In this document: positions 17,085-26,959 of the stretch, in pieces
Numbering within the stretch: the stretch's first letter is position 1
Layout: every line of letters starts with the position of its first letter
Notes under the pieces: model-generated
The model's input: only the letters and a program-made list of their open reading frames with translations
The model's database searches: none
Told to the model about the DNA's origin: nothing
NCBI GenBank assembly: GCA_002162815.1
Contig: MAAT01000076.1
Coordinates: 1 to 32,462, forward strand
Direction: 5' to 3'
From: Gammaproteobacteria bacterium 53_120_T64
GTDB lineage: Bacteria > Pseudomonadota > Gammaproteobacteria > Pseudomonadales > Porticoccaceae
DNA: 32,462 nt
Program-made: the position numbers and the translations under genes

Positions 17085-20000
17085 ATGAAAAGAATGCTGA
17101 TAAACGCCACCCAGCCCGAAGAGCTACGTGTGGCACTGGTCGACGGCCAACGTCTCTATGACCTCGACATCGAAAACCGCACCCGCAGCCAAAAGAAAGC
17201 CAATATTTACAAGGGTAAAATCACCCGCGTAGAGCCCAGTTTAGAAGCGGCCTTTGTCGAGTACGGGGCCGACCGCCACGGCTTCCTCCCCCTCAAAGAA
17301 ATTTCCCGCCAATACTTCAAAAAGGGCTCTGGTGGCGGCGAAGGCCGTCAAAAAATCAGGGACCTCGTTAAAGAAGGGCAAGAAGTCGTTGTCCAGGTCG
17401 AAAAGGAAGAGCGTGGCAACAAAGGCGCCGCACTGACCACCTTTATCAGCCTAGCGGGTCGCTACATGGTGCTGATGCCCAACAATCCGCGCGCCGGTGG
17501 TATTTCACGGCGCATTGAGGGCGACGAGCGCAGCGAATTGCGCGAGGCAATGCGCAGCCTCAATATTCCCGAGGGCTGCGGCATTATTGTTCGCACCGCC
17601 GGTATCGGTCGCTCCGCCGAAGAACTGCAGTGGGATCTCGATTACCTGCTCCACCTCTGGGAGACCATCGACAACGAAGCCCAGCAGTCCTCCGCACCCC
17701 ACTTCCTGTTTCAGGAAAGCAATGTCGTTATTCGCGCCATTCGCGACTACCTGCGCCCCGATATCGGCGAGGTCATTGTCGATAGCCCCGAAGTGTTCCA
17801 GCTGGCCTCCGCCTTTATCCAGCAAGTGATGCCCAACGATCACAGCAAAGTGAAATTTTACGAAGATAAAATCCCTCTGTTTAATCGCTATCAGGTTGAA
17901 AACCAGATCGAAACCGCCTTCGAACGCGAAGTTAAATTGCCGTCGGGTGGCTCCATCGTTATCGATATCACCGAGGCGATGGTCTCAATCGATATCAACT
18001 CCGCCCGCGCCACCAAGGGCGGCGGCATCGAGGAAACCGCCTATCAGACCAACCTTGAGGCCGCCGATGAAATTGGCCGCCAGCTACGCCTGCGCGATGT
18101 CGGCGGCCTAATCGTTATCGACTTTATCGACATGCTGGCCAGTAAGAATCAGCGCGAGGTCGAGAGCCGCATTCGCAAGGCCCTGGAAATCGACCGCGCC
18201 CGCGTTCAGGTTGGGCGTATTTCTCGCTTTGGCCTACTTGAAATGTCCCGTCAGCGGCTCAAGCCCTCACTGGAAGAAATGACATTTAAGGTCTGCCCGC
18301 GCTGTAGCGGTCAGGGCACCATTCGCGGCACACGCTCCATCGCCCTATCCATCCTCCGACTGATGGAAGAGGAAGCACAAAAAGAAAGCAGCAAGGAAAT
18401 TCGCGCCGTCACCCCGGTTCCGGTCGCCACCTTTCTGCTCAATGAAAAACGCAGTGAAATTAGCGAGATCGAACAGCGCAACAATATCCGCCTCACCATC
18501 CTGCCCAATCCATCGATGGAAACGCCCCACTTCGAGGTGCAGCGCATACGGGCTCAAGATGAAGACGGTGAGGACAAAGAATACAGCTATAAGCTCGCCG
18601 CCGAGGCCACTAAGGAAGCTGCTTCAGCAGAAATTATGGAGCCCGCTAAGCTGCCTCCAATACCCAAAGCTGCGGTCGAAAACCTGCCACCACAGACCCA
18701 GGCTCCAGCACCCGCCGAGAAGACCCCGGACGCCAAGAAAGAGGCTAGCGCCGCTGAAACCACACCCAAGGCCAAGCCCGATGGCATGCTGAAACGACTG
18801 TGGCGCACCCTATTCGCCATCAGCGAAGCGCCAGCCGCAGAGCCCGTAGAGGAAGCCAAGAAAGAGAGCCCAGAACCCCGTAAACCTCGTGGAGGCGATA
18901 AGCGCCAGGATGGCCGCAATAGGAATTCCCGCAATCGCAACCGCTCATCCGGCAATCGCGATAACTCACGCAATAGAGATAAAACCCAGAACTCCGATGA
19001 TGCCGGTAACAGCGACACCAGCCAAAGAGGCAATCGCAATAAAAGCTCGCGCCCTGACAACAAAGACCAGGCTGAGCGATCCAACAACAAGAACTCACGC
19101 CCCGATAACAAGGACCAAGCTGAGCGACCCAGCAACAAGAACTCACGCCCCGATAACAAGGACCAAACTGAGCGACCCAGCAACAAGCGAACGGAACGTT
19201 CTGACAAAGAAGTCAAAACCACGAACGCCCCCGAAGCTGATGCCGAGAAAACTCAGAGCCCAGCAGCCAAGCAACTGGCTCGACGCCCCAGCGGTCATCA
19301 ACAAGCCCCGAAGCGTCGTCGCGAACGCCAAGAGATCCCCGAGCACTTGCTCGCCGACACCACCACAGCAAAAGCTGAGGCTACTGCAAAACCTGAGGCC
19401 ACTGAAAGCGCCAGCAAAACACCGCCAGTGCAACCATCAGCGGCACCTGCAAGTAAAGAGGCGAGCCCAGTAACTGCCTCACCACAGCCGGAAGCCCCTG
19501 TTAGCGAGCAACAAGTAGAGCCCTCTCCTGCGCAACCCAGCGCTACGGAAGAGAGTTCCACGCCAGTAGCTGTTAAGGAAACAGGCGACAAGGCAACCAT
19601 CGAACCGATAGCCCCAGAACCGAGCACTGACAGCGAAGTGCAGAAGGCTGACGCAGCACCAAGCGAGCAACAGCCAGCGACTGTCGACAGTGCTGGCGCT
19701 ACCAGTAAGCAGCAAGCATCGGAGTCACCTGTTGTAGAGCCTGTATCCTCTAAAGAAAAAAGCCCTACACCTGCGCCAAGCAAGGCCGATACCGCAGCCA
19801 CAGAGCAAGCTGTCAGTCAGCCTGAGGCCACCTCAACAACTGGCCAAATTGGTTTGCCCTTTAGCGACAAAACCAGCGGCGAGCCAGTTGATGACGCCAG
19901 CAGTAACGAAAAGCCCACATCGCCGGCCGCTAGAGCCAGTAATGACCCACGCTTAAAAAGCAAACGGGTTGAAACGGTGGTTAGCTCCAATGCCGTCGAG

Positions 20001-20144
20001 CTAGGCTTGTCCGCACCACTGGATACCACTCAAGGTGCTGCCGTAACCCAATCTTCAGCCCCAAAAAAGCGTGCTAAAAACGATCCTCGCTATAAGAGCG
20101 AGCAGATTGTCGAAGCCGAAGTGATAAAGCACGAAAAGGAATAA
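17085..20144 (+). CDS. rne: Ribonuclease E
   Basis: A 1019-residue RNase E, the endonuclease that starts mRNA decay and processes rRNA and tRNA, and the scaffold of the RNA degradosome. The start is ATG 17085 ([20 protein letters not shown]), with AGGA 5 nt upstream; an in-frame ATG at 17028 lacks homology and is not used. An S1 domain spans about 36-119. The catalytic aspartates fall at D303 and D346 and the Zn-link cysteines at C404 and C407, the same numbers as in E. coli. A probable membrane-binding amphipathic segment ([10 protein letters not shown]) starts at 568. The rest is disordered: Arg/Asn-rich blocks, three 16-residue repeats (19041-19184), and a long Ala/Pro/Glu/Ser stretch. Two NDPR motifs (953, 999) lie near the end; I recall an NDPR motif being reported as a PNPase contact in Pseudomonas RNase E. 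Confidence 0.97.
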   Translation: MKRMLINATQPEELRVALVDGQRLYDLDIENRTRSQKKANIYKGKITRVEPSLEAAFVEYGADRHGFLPLKEISRQYFKKGSGGGEGRQKIRDLVKEGQEVVVQVEKEERGNKGAALTTFISLAGRYMVLMPNNPRAGGISRRIEGDERSELREAMRSLNIPEGCGIIVRTAGIGRSAEELQWDLDYLLHLWETIDNEAQQSSAPHFLFQESNVVIRAIRDYLRPDIGEVIVDSPEVFQLASAFIQQVMPNDHSKVKFYEDKIPLFNRYQVENQIETAFEREVKLPSGGSIVIDITEAMVSIDINSARATKGGGIEETAYQTNLEAADEIGRQLRLRDVGGLIVIDFIDMLASKNQREVESRIRKALEIDRARVQVGRISRFGLLEMSRQRLKPSLEEMTFKVCPRCSGQGTIRGTRSIALSILRLMEEEAQKESSKEIRAVTPVPVATFLLNEKRSEISEIEQRNNIRLTILPNPSMETPHFEVQRIRAQDEDGEDKEYSYKLAAEATKEAASAEIMEPAKLPPIPKAAVENLPPQTQAPAPAEKTPDAKKEASAAETTPKAKPDGMLKRLWRTLFAISEAPAAEPVEEAKKESPEPRKPRGGDKRQDGRNRNSRNRNRSSGNRDNSRNRDKTQNSDDAGNSDTSQRGNRNKSSRPDNKDQAERSNNKNSRPDNKDQAERPSNKNSRPDNKDQTERPSNKRTERSDKEVKTTNAPEADAEKTQSPAAKQLARRPSGHQQAPKRRRERQEIPEHLLADTTTAKAEATAKPEATESASKTPPVQPSAAPASKEASPVTASPQPEAPVSEQQVEPSPAQPSATEESSTPVAVKETGDKATIEPIAPEPSTDSEVQKADAAPSEQQPATVDSAGATSKQQASESPVVEPVSSKEKSPTPAPSKADTAATEQAVSQPEATSTTGQIGLPFSDKTSGEPVDDASSNEKPTSPAARASNDPRLKSKRVETVVSSNAVELGLSAPLDTTQGAAVTQSSAPKKRAKNDPRYKSEQIVEAEVIKHEKE
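19041..19184 (+). repeat. Three 48-bp tandem repeats in the disordered region of rne
   Basis: Units at 19041-19088, 19089-19136 and 19137-19184 encode a 16-residue repeat built on RPDNKDQ-x-ER. The last two units are nearly identical at DNA level and the first is more diverged. The frame is kept. Confidence 0.93.
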
Positions 20145-20152
20145 AGTTTTTC

Positions 20153-20180
20153 TTGTTTACTGTTTTTCAGGCGGTATAAT
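20153..20180 (+). promoter_or_regulatory. Promoter of tRNA-Ser
   Basis: A perfect TATAAT (20175-20180) lies 13 nt before the tRNA, with a weak TTGTTT -35 (20153-20158) at 16 bp. A GC-rich stretch (CCCGCC) follows the -10, the kind of discriminator found at stable-RNA promoters under stringent control. Confidence 0.6.
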
Positions 20181-20192
20181 CCCGCCTCGAAA

Positions 20193-20280
20193 GGAGGGGT
20201 GGCTGAGTGGCCGAAAGCACCGGTCTTGAAAACCGGCGACGGGCGACCGTCCCAGGGTTCGAATCCCTGCCCCTCCGCCA
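20193..20280 (+). tRNA. tRNA-Ser (anticodon TGA)
   Basis: An 88-nt class II tRNA with an encoded CCA end. The acceptor stem GGAGGGG pairs with CCCCTCC and the discriminator base is G. The anticodon stem CCGGT/ACCGG encloses anticodon TGA (20227-20229). A long variable arm, typical of serine tRNA, and a GGTTCGAATCC T-arm are present. It reads UCN codons. It lies 48 bp after rne and has its own promoter and terminator. Confidence 0.97.
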
Positions 20281-20300
20281 TTTAAAGCGCCGACTAGGCG

Positions 20301-20337
20301 AAAAAAAAGGCCAGCTAATTTAGCTGGCCTTTTTTTT
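20301..20337 (+). terminator. Rho-independent terminator after tRNA-Ser
   Basis: A perfect hairpin with GGCCAGCTAA on one arm and TTAGCTGGCC on the other, flanked by eight A upstream and a run of T downstream. The A and T runs are symmetrical, so it could stop transcription from either strand. It separates rne/tRNA-Ser from the next gene. Confidence 0.95.
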
Positions 20338-20691
20338 AAGAGAACGATTCGTTAATGACGCTCTGCTTTATTGACGCTCAGAGCGGCCATCAAAAACCTC
20401 ATAGTTAAGACTTCGAGTATGGCCACTGGTCAGCGCGTACTGGCGCCACAAAGTCTCTACCGTGAGCTCAACAAATTCGCTCATAGTTGCGAGCGACGAT
20501 AACCGGCAGTCCCCAGTAGAGTTAAGCGATTTCAAACACGCCGCATGTACTAAGCAATATCAATTACGGCCTGCAAAACCAGTGTTCAAGTCTTGACCCT
20601 CAGCCATACAACTGCCGGCAAGGTTCCTTCACTAGGCCATTTGTGGTAGCTTACGCACAATTAAAAATTATCAAAAGAAACGGAGTACGAC
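20338..20691. other. Intergenic region upstream of the exported protein gene
   Basis: About 350 bp between the tRNA terminator and the exported protein gene. I see no ORF with a ribosome site, no repeat and no well-formed promoter. CGGAG 6 nt before 20692 is the ribosome site of the next gene. The stretch next to the tRNA 3' end shows no duplicated att-like sequence or integrase gene. Confidence 0.5.
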
Positions 20692-21783
20692 ATGACTCGA
20701 GCCCATAACTTACTGCCAACTGCGGGCCTGATGGCAGCACTGGTATTCTCTATGTCCGCTTACTCAGAAGCGCAACAGAGCGGAGCCAAAAGCGACGGTT
20801 ATGAACCCCCACGCAACTCCCAAGGCCAACCCAACCTTCAGGGTGTATGGGATTTTCGCACGCTGACACCTCTCGAGCGCCCCAAAGCGCTGGGTAATAA
20901 AGCCGTATTCAGCGCCGAAGAACAGGCCGACTTCAGACAAAAGGCCGTCGATGCCACGGATGTCGACAAGTTGCGTGAAAAAACCGCTGACTCCGACGCC
21001 GATACCGATATTGAAGGGGCCTACAACAATTTCTGGATGGACTACGGCACCTCGATGAACGAGGACAGAAGAACATCGCTGATCACCGTTCCCGCCAATG
21101 GCCGCCTGCCAAAATTAACCAAAGAAGCTGTGGCGCGTTTGAAGACCGATCACCTACGTCAGGCTCCGGTTCGCGACATCCTCTCTATTGGTCTCGTCGA
21201 CTTTCTCCCTGTAGGGCCTGAGGCCCTCGGCCTGTCTGAGCGTTGCCTATTAAGCTTCAACGCTGGCCCACCTCTTATCCCCAGTGCCTACAACAACAAC
21301 CTGCGTATCATTCAAACCCCTAAAGAGGTGGTGATTTTTACTGAAATGATTCACGACGCACGCGTTGTTCGCATGGATGGTAGCCCACACTTACCCGCTG
21401 AAATGACCAAGTGGACCGGCGACTCTCGCGGTCATTGGGAAGGCGATACCCTGGTCGTTGAAACCACCAACTTCACCGGTAAAACACCGACGTTTCAGCT
21501 CCCCCTCAACCTTGTCGATCCCACGATGAATGGCGTGGTTGGCACCGGTGAAAACTTCACCTTGATCGAGCGCTTCACTCGCACCAGCGACTCACGCGTT
21601 GTCTACGAATACACCGTCAATGACCTCAGTACTTTCACCAAGCCCTTTACCGCCGCCATCCCTCTGAAAGCGACCGATGACCAGATGTTTGAGTACGCCT
21701 GCCACGAGGGCAACCACGGTGCAGCGGGCATGTTGTCCGGCGCTCGCCAGGAAGAAAAAGAGATCGCAGCCAAACTCTTATAA
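20692..21783 (+). CDS. Exported protein of unknown function
   Basis: A 363-residue protein with a Sec signal peptide (hydrophobic segment about 12-25, probable cut near SEA-QQ at 26-28), so it is probably periplasmic. The mature part has motifs I associate with a widespread uncharacterised family of marine gammaproteobacteria and Acidobacteria: NLQGVWDF near the start, SERCLLSFNAGPP in the middle, WTGDSRGHWEGDTLVVETTN and then NFTGKT, and YACHEGNHGAAGMLSGAR near the end. Three cysteines and several conserved His, Glu and Trp residues are present, but no known catalytic motif. CGGAG stands 6 nt before the ATG. It appears to be a single-gene unit between a terminator and a non-coding gap. No function is proposed. 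Confidence 0.85.
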   Translation: MTRAHNLLPTAGLMAALVFSMSAYSEAQQSGAKSDGYEPPRNSQGQPNLQGVWDFRTLTPLERPKALGNKAVFSAEEQADFRQKAVDATDVDKLREKTADSDADTDIEGAYNNFWMDYGTSMNEDRRTSLITVPANGRLPKLTKEAVARLKTDHLRQAPVRDILSIGLVDFLPVGPEALGLSERCLLSFNAGPPLIPSAYNNNLRIIQTPKEVVIFTEMIHDARVVRMDGSPHLPAEMTKWTGDSRGHWEGDTLVVETTNFTGKTPTFQLPLNLVDPTMNGVVGTGENFTLIERFTRTSDSRVVYEYTVNDLSTFTKPFTAAIPLKATDDQMFEYACHEGNHGAAGMLSGARQEEKEIAAKLL

Positions 21784-22164
21784 TTATTATTGAGAGATCA
21801 GGCTCTGTGGTAAAGCGGCTATATGCTTACCACAGGGCTTGAGCGCTTCTCAATAGCTCTCAAGCTGAAAGCCATTCGCCCGACAATACCTCCCCCGACG
21901 CTACCAACAAACTGAAGCACGGCTACACATCAGCCTCAGCTTTGTCCCTCGCTATATCAAAATCCTCACCTACTAGTACCGCCCTGGCGCAGGCCACGGC
22001 CACCATTTCGCACCACCCCAGCACTAGCCAACAGAGGCTTAAACCCAAAGCCCTCCGTCGTGATTATTGCCATTCTATTGCGCGATCAAGGCCGCTAGCG
22101 CGCTGACAACTATCGTCAATACAGCGACTCGACGAGCGATCAATATTCACGAGTCTGAGCAGCC
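21784..22164. other. Intergenic region between convergent genes
   Basis: About 380 bp between the ends of the exported protein gene and galE. It holds a hairpin at 21805-21835 (11-bp stem with one bulge, 8-nt loop) without a T run. Beyond that I see no gene, repeat or promoter. Confidence 0.5.
21805..21835 (+). terminator. Stem-loop after the exported protein gene
   Basis: CTGTGGTAA pairs with TTACCACAG, and an inner GC/GC pair extends the stem past a bulged A; the loop is 8 nt. It lies 22 nt after the stop codon. No U run follows, so it is a 3'-end stabilising hairpin or an atypical terminator. Confidence 0.45.
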
Positions 22165-23214
22165 TTATTCACCATATCCCTCAGGGTTCTGACACTGCCA
22201 GTGCCAACTGTCTTTCATCATTTGCGGCAGGCTCTGTTCCGCCTGCCAATCGATTTCCCGCTGCGCCTTACTCGGATCAGCCCAGCAGGCGGGGATATCG
22301 CCGGGGCGGCGGGCGGCTATTTTATAGGGCACCTTGGCACTTGTTGCAGCTTCGAAGGCTTTGATCATCTCTAGTACCGAGTAACCCTGCCCGGTGCCCA
22401 AGTTCCAGGTGTGGCAACCGGCATCATTGTTTGCATCCAATAAATATTGCAGAGCCTTTACATGGCCAGCAACCAGATCGACCACATGGATATAATCCCG
22501 CACCCCAGTGCCATCGGCGGTTGGGTAATCGTTACCGTAAACGGTGAGTTCGGTTTGTTGACCGAGGGCCACCTGTAGCATATAGGGCAAGAGGTTATTG
22601 GGAATGCCGTTGGGCGCCTCACCAATCATACCGCTGGGGTGGGCACCGACCGGGTTGAAATAGCGCAGTAAACCAACCCGCCAAAAATCTGATTTCGCGA
22701 GGCGATCGGCCGCCGCTAAATCACCAAAAACATCTTCCACCATTTTCTTTGAAGCACCGTAGGGATTGGTGGTCTGTAGAGGGAAAGATTCGTCGATAGG
22801 CACAGCGTGAGGTTCGCCGTAAACAGTCGCTGAAGAGCTAAAAATAATACAGCCAACACCATGGCGTTGCATCGCCGCACAGAGAGTCAGCGTGCCAGCG
22901 ACATTATTTTGATAGTACAGCAGAGGATTGGCACAGGATTCCCCCACCGCCTTTAAACCGGCAAAGTGCATAACGGCAGTAATGGAGTGCCGTTTGAACA
23001 GTGAATCGAGCGTGTCGGCATGACAAATATCGCCTTCGACAAACTCAAAGTCTCTGCCGGTGATGGTCTTTACTCGCGCCATCGACAGTGGCGAGCTATT
23101 GGCTAAATTGTCGATCACCACAATGTCATAGCCGGCATCGAGTAGAGCAACACAGGCGTGACTGCCGATATAACCCGCACCGCCGGTGACTAATACAGTT
23201 TTGTTTCCGTCCAT
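22165..23214 (-). CDS. galE: UDP-glucose 4-epimerase
   Basis: A 349-residue extended short-chain dehydrogenase; E. coli GalE is 338. It interconverts UDP-glucose and UDP-galactose using bound NAD. The Rossmann motif TGGAGYIGSH is at the N-terminus. The catalytic Ser is in SSSATVYG, and Tyr and Lys are in YGASK. LRYFNPVGAHPSG and RRPGDIPACWAD are GalE signatures. The start is ATG 23214, with GAAGG 5 nt upstream; the longer frame from 23295 adds 27 residues with no homology. It is divergent from rfbB, and a TATAAT on the minus strand (23296-23301) is a possible -10. It supplies galactose for the surface polysaccharide and may also serve Leloir metabolism. Confidence 0.95.
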   Translation of the reverse strand: MDGNKTVLVTGGAGYIGSHACVALLDAGYDIVVIDNLANSSPLSMARVKTITGRDFEFVEGDICHADTLDSLFKRHSITAVMHFAGLKAVGESCANPLLYYQNNVAGTLTLCAAMQRHGVGCIIFSSSATVYGEPHAVPIDESFPLQTTNPYGASKKMVEDVFGDLAAADRLAKSDFWRVGLLRYFNPVGAHPSGMIGEAPNGIPNNLLPYMLQVALGQQTELTVYGNDYPTADGTGVRDYIHVVDLVAGHVKALQYLLDANNDAGCHTWNLGTGQGYSVLEMIKAFEAATSAKVPYKIAARRPGDIPACWADPSKAQREIDWQAEQSLPQMMKDSWHWQCQNPEGYGE

Positions 23215-23377
23215 CGATACCTTCTTCCTATAGCTAGCGATACTGCACTTAAAGTCAGTAAGTTGTCTCGCTGATAATAAAATCGTCAGCGGCAAATTAT
23301 ATTACAATCTCCCACGTCCCGAGTGGGGCACACATTGAAAATGGAACATAACACACCTGCAAGGGATGACACTGCCA

Positions 23378-24460
23378 ATGAGCGCCAAAACTATTTTCGT
23401 TACCGGCGGGGCCGGCTTTATTGGCTCTGCTCTGGTGCGCTACCTAATCGCCGACACGCTCTGCCATGTGGTCAATATCGACAAGCTCACCTACGCCGGT
23501 AATCTCGAATCCCTGGCCAGCGTCGCCAGCAGTGAGCGCTATCACTTTGAGCGGGAGGATATTTGCGACGCGGCAGCGATGACACGCCTGATCGCCCACT
23601 ATCGGCCCGATGCCATTATGCATCTGGCGGCCGAGAGCCACGTCGACCGCTCCATTAGCGGCCCCGCTGCCTTTATCGACACCAATATTAACGGCACCTT
23701 CACCCTGCTCGAAGCGGCACGACAGTACTGGCACGGATTGGCAGGTGAGCGCAAGGCAAGCTTCCGCTTCCACCATATTTCCACCGATGAGGTGTACGGC
23801 GACCTGGAACCCGGCCTGCTCTTTACCGAAGACACCGCCTACGCACCCAGCTCCCCCTATTCCGCCAGCAAGGCGGCATCCGATCATTTAGTGCGAGCCT
23901 GGCAGCGCACCTATGATTTTCCGGTGTTAATCACCAATTGCTCGAACAATTACGGCCCCAACCACTTCCCCGAAAAGCTCATCCCACTGATGATTCTCAA
24001 TGCCCTGGCGGGTAAAGCCCTGCCCATTTACGGCGACGGCCAGCAAATTCGCGACTGGCTGTATGTCGAAGACCACGTTCGCGCCCTGTACTGCGTATTA
24101 ACGACGGGCAAAATCGGCGAGACCTACAATATCGGCGGCCACAATGAGAAAACCAATCTCGAAGTGGTCACCACCCTGTGCCAAATACTCGAACAACTGG
24201 CGCCAGAAAAACCAACCGGAGTAACAAACTACATCGACCTCATCACCTATGTCACCGACCGCCCCGGTCACGATTTACGCTACGCCATCAATGCCAGCAA
24301 AATACAGCGCGAACTGGGCTGGCAGCCCGTCGAAACCTTTGACAGCGGCTTACTAAAAACCGTCGAGTGGTACATCAACAATAGCGCCTGGATAGAAAAC
24401 GTCAGCAGCGGCGCCTACCAACAGTGGATAGATCAGCAGTATCAAGGGCCAACACAATGA
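23378..24460 (+). CDS. rfbB: dTDP-glucose 4,6-dehydratase RmlB
   Basis: Second step of dTDP-L-rhamnose synthesis: dTDP-glucose to dTDP-4-keto-6-deoxyglucose. A protein of about 360 residues with the NAD motif TGGAGFIGS, the [12 protein letters not shown] segment, the catalytic Thr/Asp/Glu in [10 protein letters not shown] and the YSASK Tyr/Lys pair. [18 protein letters not shown] and [10 protein letters not shown] are family signatures. An ATG at 23378 ([11 protein letters not shown]) gives the usual N-terminus with AAGGG 12 nt upstream; ATG 23366, directly abutting that AAGGG, is less likely. It is the first gene of a tight rfbBDAC operon and overlaps rfbD by 4 bp. Confidence 0.96.
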   Translation: MSAKTIFVTGGAGFIGSALVRYLIADTLCHVVNIDKLTYAGNLESLASVASSERYHFEREDICDAAAMTRLIAHYRPDAIMHLAAESHVDRSISGPAAFIDTNINGTFTLLEAARQYWHGLAGERKASFRFHHISTDEVYGDLEPGLLFTEDTAYAPSSPYSASKAASDHLVRAWQRTYDFPVLITNCSNNYGPNHFPEKLIPLMILNALAGKALPIYGDGQQIRDWLYVEDHVRALYCVLTTGKIGETYNIGGHNEKTNLEVVTTLCQILEQLAPEKPTGVTNYIDLITYVTDRPGHDLRYAINASKIQRELGWQPVETFDSGLLKTVEWYINNSAWIENVSSGAYQQWIDQQYQGPTQ

Positions 24461-25353
24461 CCACTAATATTCTCCTGCTCGGCGCCGATGGCCAGGTCGG
24501 CTGGGAATTGCGCCGCTCACTGCTGAGTGTCGGCAAAGTCAGCGCCATCACCCGGCAAGATTGCTCACTTACCGACAGAACCGCTGTTACCGCGCTAATC
24601 GCCAGCCATCAACCGGACATTATTGTCAACGCTGCCGCCTACACCGCCGTTGATTTGGCCGAGAGCGAAAGTCAGCAAGCCTATGCCCTCAACCGCGACC
24701 TACCCGCCCTACTCGGCGAGCTGGCCCGGCAGCGAGATATTCTTGTGGTGGACTACTCCACCGACTACGTATTTGACGGCAGTAAAAGCGCGCCCTATTT
24801 CGAGCACGACGAGACGGCACCAGCGAATATTTACGGCGCCAGTAAACTGGCCGGCCTGCAAGCCTTACAAGCCTGCGGCTGCCGGCATTTAGTGTTTCGC
24901 GTCAGCTGGGTTTACTCGGCACGGCGCGGCAATTTTATTAAAACCATTCTCCGCCTGGCTGCAGAGCGCGATGCCTTAAGTATTGTCAGCGACCAGATCG
25001 GCAGCCCAACACCGGCCAGTTTAATTGCCGATGTCAGCGCCAATTGTTTGCGGCTACTCGCCGCTGGCATCGGCCAGGCAGGGGTTTATCACTTAGCACC
25101 TGCCGGACAAACCAGCTGGCATGGTCTGGCGCAAGAAATTGTCGGCCATGCGCAGACCCTCAACATGCCGCTCAAAATCAAGCCCGAAGACATTAAGCCG
25201 ACACCGACTTCAGGCTACCCGACCCCGGCACAGCGACCGGCCAATTCCGTGATGAATACGGACAAACTGCAACGGACTTTCCAGTTACAATTACCCCACT
25301 GGCAAGAACCGCTAGCGCACCTACTACAAGAAATCAGCGAAAGTCGCTCTTAA
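24457..25353 (+). CDS. rfbD: dTDP-4-dehydrorhamnose reductase RmlD
   Basis: Last step of dTDP-L-rhamnose synthesis: NAD(P)H reduction of dTDP-4-keto-L-rhamnose. 299 residues. The cofactor motif is [11 protein letters not shown], followed by [23 protein letters not shown] and the catalytic YGASK. RVSWVYS and DQIGSPT are RmlD signatures. The start is ATG 24457, overlapping the rfbB stop (ATGA), with AGGG 8 nt upstream. An ORF start at 24424 lies inside rfbB and is rejected. The next gene, rfbA, is 41 bp away. Confidence 0.96.
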   Translation: MTTNILLLGADGQVGWELRRSLLSVGKVSAITRQDCSLTDRTAVTALIASHQPDIIVNAAAYTAVDLAESESQQAYALNRDLPALLGELARQRDILVVDYSTDYVFDGSKSAPYFEHDETAPANIYGASKLAGLQALQACGCRHLVFRVSWVYSARRGNFIKTILRLAAERDALSIVSDQIGSPTPASLIADVSANCLRLLAAGIGQAGVYHLAPAGQTSWHGLAQEIVGHAQTLNMPLKIKPEDIKPTPTSGYPTPAQRPANSVMNTDKLQRTFQLQLPHWQEPLAHLLQEISESRS

Positions 25354-25394
25354 CATTCGATAGTGCGCGCAGTAAAACAAGGACCGAATAAGCA

Positions 25395-26279
25395 ATGAGT
25401 CAACGCAAAGGTATTATTCTCGCCGGCGGTTCAGGCACCCGCCTCTACCCCATCACTCAGGTTATCTCCAAGCAGCTATTGCCGATTTACGACAAGCCGA
25501 TGATCTACTACCCCCTATCGACACTGATGTTAGCCGGCATTAAAGATATCCTACTCATATCCACCCCCCAAGACACCCCTCGCTTTGAGCAACTGCTCGG
25601 CGACGGCAGCCAGTGGGGCATCAATATTCAGTACGCGGTGCAGCCCTCGCCGGATGGGCTCGCCCAGGCCTTTATTATTGGCAAAGAATTTATCGGCAAT
25701 AATCCCTCTGCTCTGATCCTCGGCGACAACCTGTATTACGGCCACAACCTCAGCCAACTCTTACAGCACGCCAACAAAGTGGAAAGTGGCAGCACGGTAT
25801 TTGCCTATCCCGTCCACGACCCCGAGCGCTATGGTGTGGTTGAATTTGATGCCACAGGTAAAGCGATGAGCATTGAAGAAAAGCCAAGCCAGCCAAAGTC
25901 TCGCTACGCTGTCACCGGCCTGTATTTTTACGACAATCAGGTGGTCGATATTGCCGAGCAAATTACACCCAGCCCTCGCGGCGAGCTGGAAATCACCGAC
26001 GTCAATCAGGTCTATCTCGACAAACAGCAGCTCAATGTTGAAAACCTCGGCCGTGGTGCCGCCTGGCTCGACACCGGCACTCACGAGTCTCTGCTGGAAG
26101 CATCGACCTTTATTAAAACCATCGAAACCCGACAGGGTTTGAAAATTGCCTGCCTCGAAGAAATCGCCTATCGCATGGGCTATATCGATGCCGCGCAAGT
26201 GGAAAAACTCGCCGAGCCGCTGAAGAAAAATGGCTACGGTCAGTACCTGCTGAAAATTCTAAAAGAAGATATTTTTTAA
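25395..26279 (+). CDS. rfbA: Glucose-1-phosphate thymidylyltransferase RmlA
   Basis: First step of dTDP-L-rhamnose synthesis: glucose-1-phosphate plus dTTP to dTDP-glucose. 294 residues, the usual length. The nucleotidyltransferase motif [11 protein letters not shown] is at the N-terminus, then [26 protein letters not shown] with the metal-binding Asp, EEKP, and [15 protein letters not shown] precedes the ATG at 11 nt. The family is normally feedback-inhibited by dTDP-rhamnose. It is the third gene of rfbBDAC. Confidence 0.97.
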   Translation: MSQRKGIILAGGSGTRLYPITQVISKQLLPIYDKPMIYYPLSTLMLAGIKDILLISTPQDTPRFEQLLGDGSQWGINIQYAVQPSPDGLAQAFIIGKEFIGNNPSALILGDNLYYGHNLSQLLQHANKVESGSTVFAYPVHDPERYGVVEFDATGKAMSIEEKPSQPKSRYAVTGLYFYDNQVVDIAEQITPSPRGELEITDVNQVYLDKQQLNVENLGRGAAWLDTGTHESLLEASTFIKTIETRQGLKIACLEEIAYRMGYIDAAQVEKLAEPLKKNGYGQYLLKILKEDIF

Positions 26280-26317
26280 CTGAGCGTTGCTAAATTTAAT
26301 GCGTAAAAAGGCCGACC

Positions 26318-26875
26318 ATGGAAGCTGAACACACCGAAATACCCGAGGTCCTACTGATTAAGCCCGATGTCTATGGTGACGAGCGAGGTTATTTTCAGGA
26401 AACCTTCCACCAGCAGCGCTACGCCGAATTAGGCATCAAAGGTAATTTTGTGCAGGACAATGTGTCCTTCTCCAGCCGGGGTGTGCTGCGTGGCCTGCAC
26501 TACCAATGGCCCAACCCCCAGGGCAAATTACTGTATGTACTGCAGGGTGAGATTTTTGATGTCGCGGTGGATATTCGCGCCGACTCCCCCACCTTTGGCC
26601 GCTGGGTAGGACGCTTTTTATCCTCTGACAACCACCATCAATTATGGATACCCGAGGGTTTTGCCCACGGCTTTCTGGTCACCAGTGACACGGCATTAAT
26701 CACCTATAAATGCACCGACCTCTACCACCCCGCCGACGAGGGTTGTGTACAGTGGGACGACCCGGCTATCGGCATTGACTGGCCACTGGATAGAATCGAC
26801 GGCGCACCTGCCCTGTCGGGCAAAGATCAACAGGGCAAGTCGCTCGCCGACTCTGCCCTTAGGTTCTGCCCTTAG
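26318..26875 (+). CDS. rfbC: dTDP-4-dehydrorhamnose 3,5-epimerase RmlC
   Basis: Third step of dTDP-L-rhamnose synthesis: double epimerisation at C3 and C5. 185 residues, a cupin. Motifs: DERGYFQETF, FVQDNVSFS, RGLHYQ with the catalytic His, GKLLYVLQGEIFDVAVDI, and IPEGFAHGF. AAGG lies 6 nt before the ATG. The last codons pass through a 13-bp tandem duplication that supplies the C-terminal RFCP and the stop, so the natural end may have been different. It is the last gene of rfbBDAC. Confidence 0.96.
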   Translation: MEAEHTEIPEVLLIKPDVYGDERGYFQETFHQQRYAELGIKGNFVQDNVSFSSRGVLRGLHYQWPNPQGKLLYVLQGEIFDVAVDIRADSPTFGRWVGRFLSSDNHHQLWIPEGFAHGFLVTSDTALITYKCTDLYHPADEGCVQWDDPAIGIDWPLDRIDGAPALSGKDQQGKSLADSALRFCP

Positions 26876-26886
26876 GTTCTGCCCTT
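26861..26886 (+). repeat. 13-bp tandem duplication across the rfbC stop
   Basis: Two identical units (26861-26873 and 26874-26886), preceded by an 8-bp partial copy (26853-26860). Because 13 is not a multiple of three, the units change the reading frame and create the present TAG. Without the 26 bp the frame would end two codons later as KS-stop. Confidence 0.93.
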
Positions 26887-26959
26887 AAAAGCTGATGCCA
26901 GCAGACACTCACCCGATAACTATTTAAGCTAGCAACCACCAAAGGCTCTGTCGCTCAAC

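Noticed and set aside
20090-20281. Minus-strand ORF of 63 codons across the tRNA-Ser
   Set aside because: It is the antisense of the tRNA; this [19 protein letters not shown]-type peptide is a well-known false ORF opposite serine tRNA genes.
20193-20691. tRNA-Ser as an integration site for a mobile element
   Set aside because: No integrase gene and no duplicated tRNA 3' end within the window.
22165-23295. Longer galE reading frame from 23295
   Set aside because: The first 27 residues are non-homologous, and ATG 23214 has a good GAAGG ribosome site and the normal GalE N-terminus.
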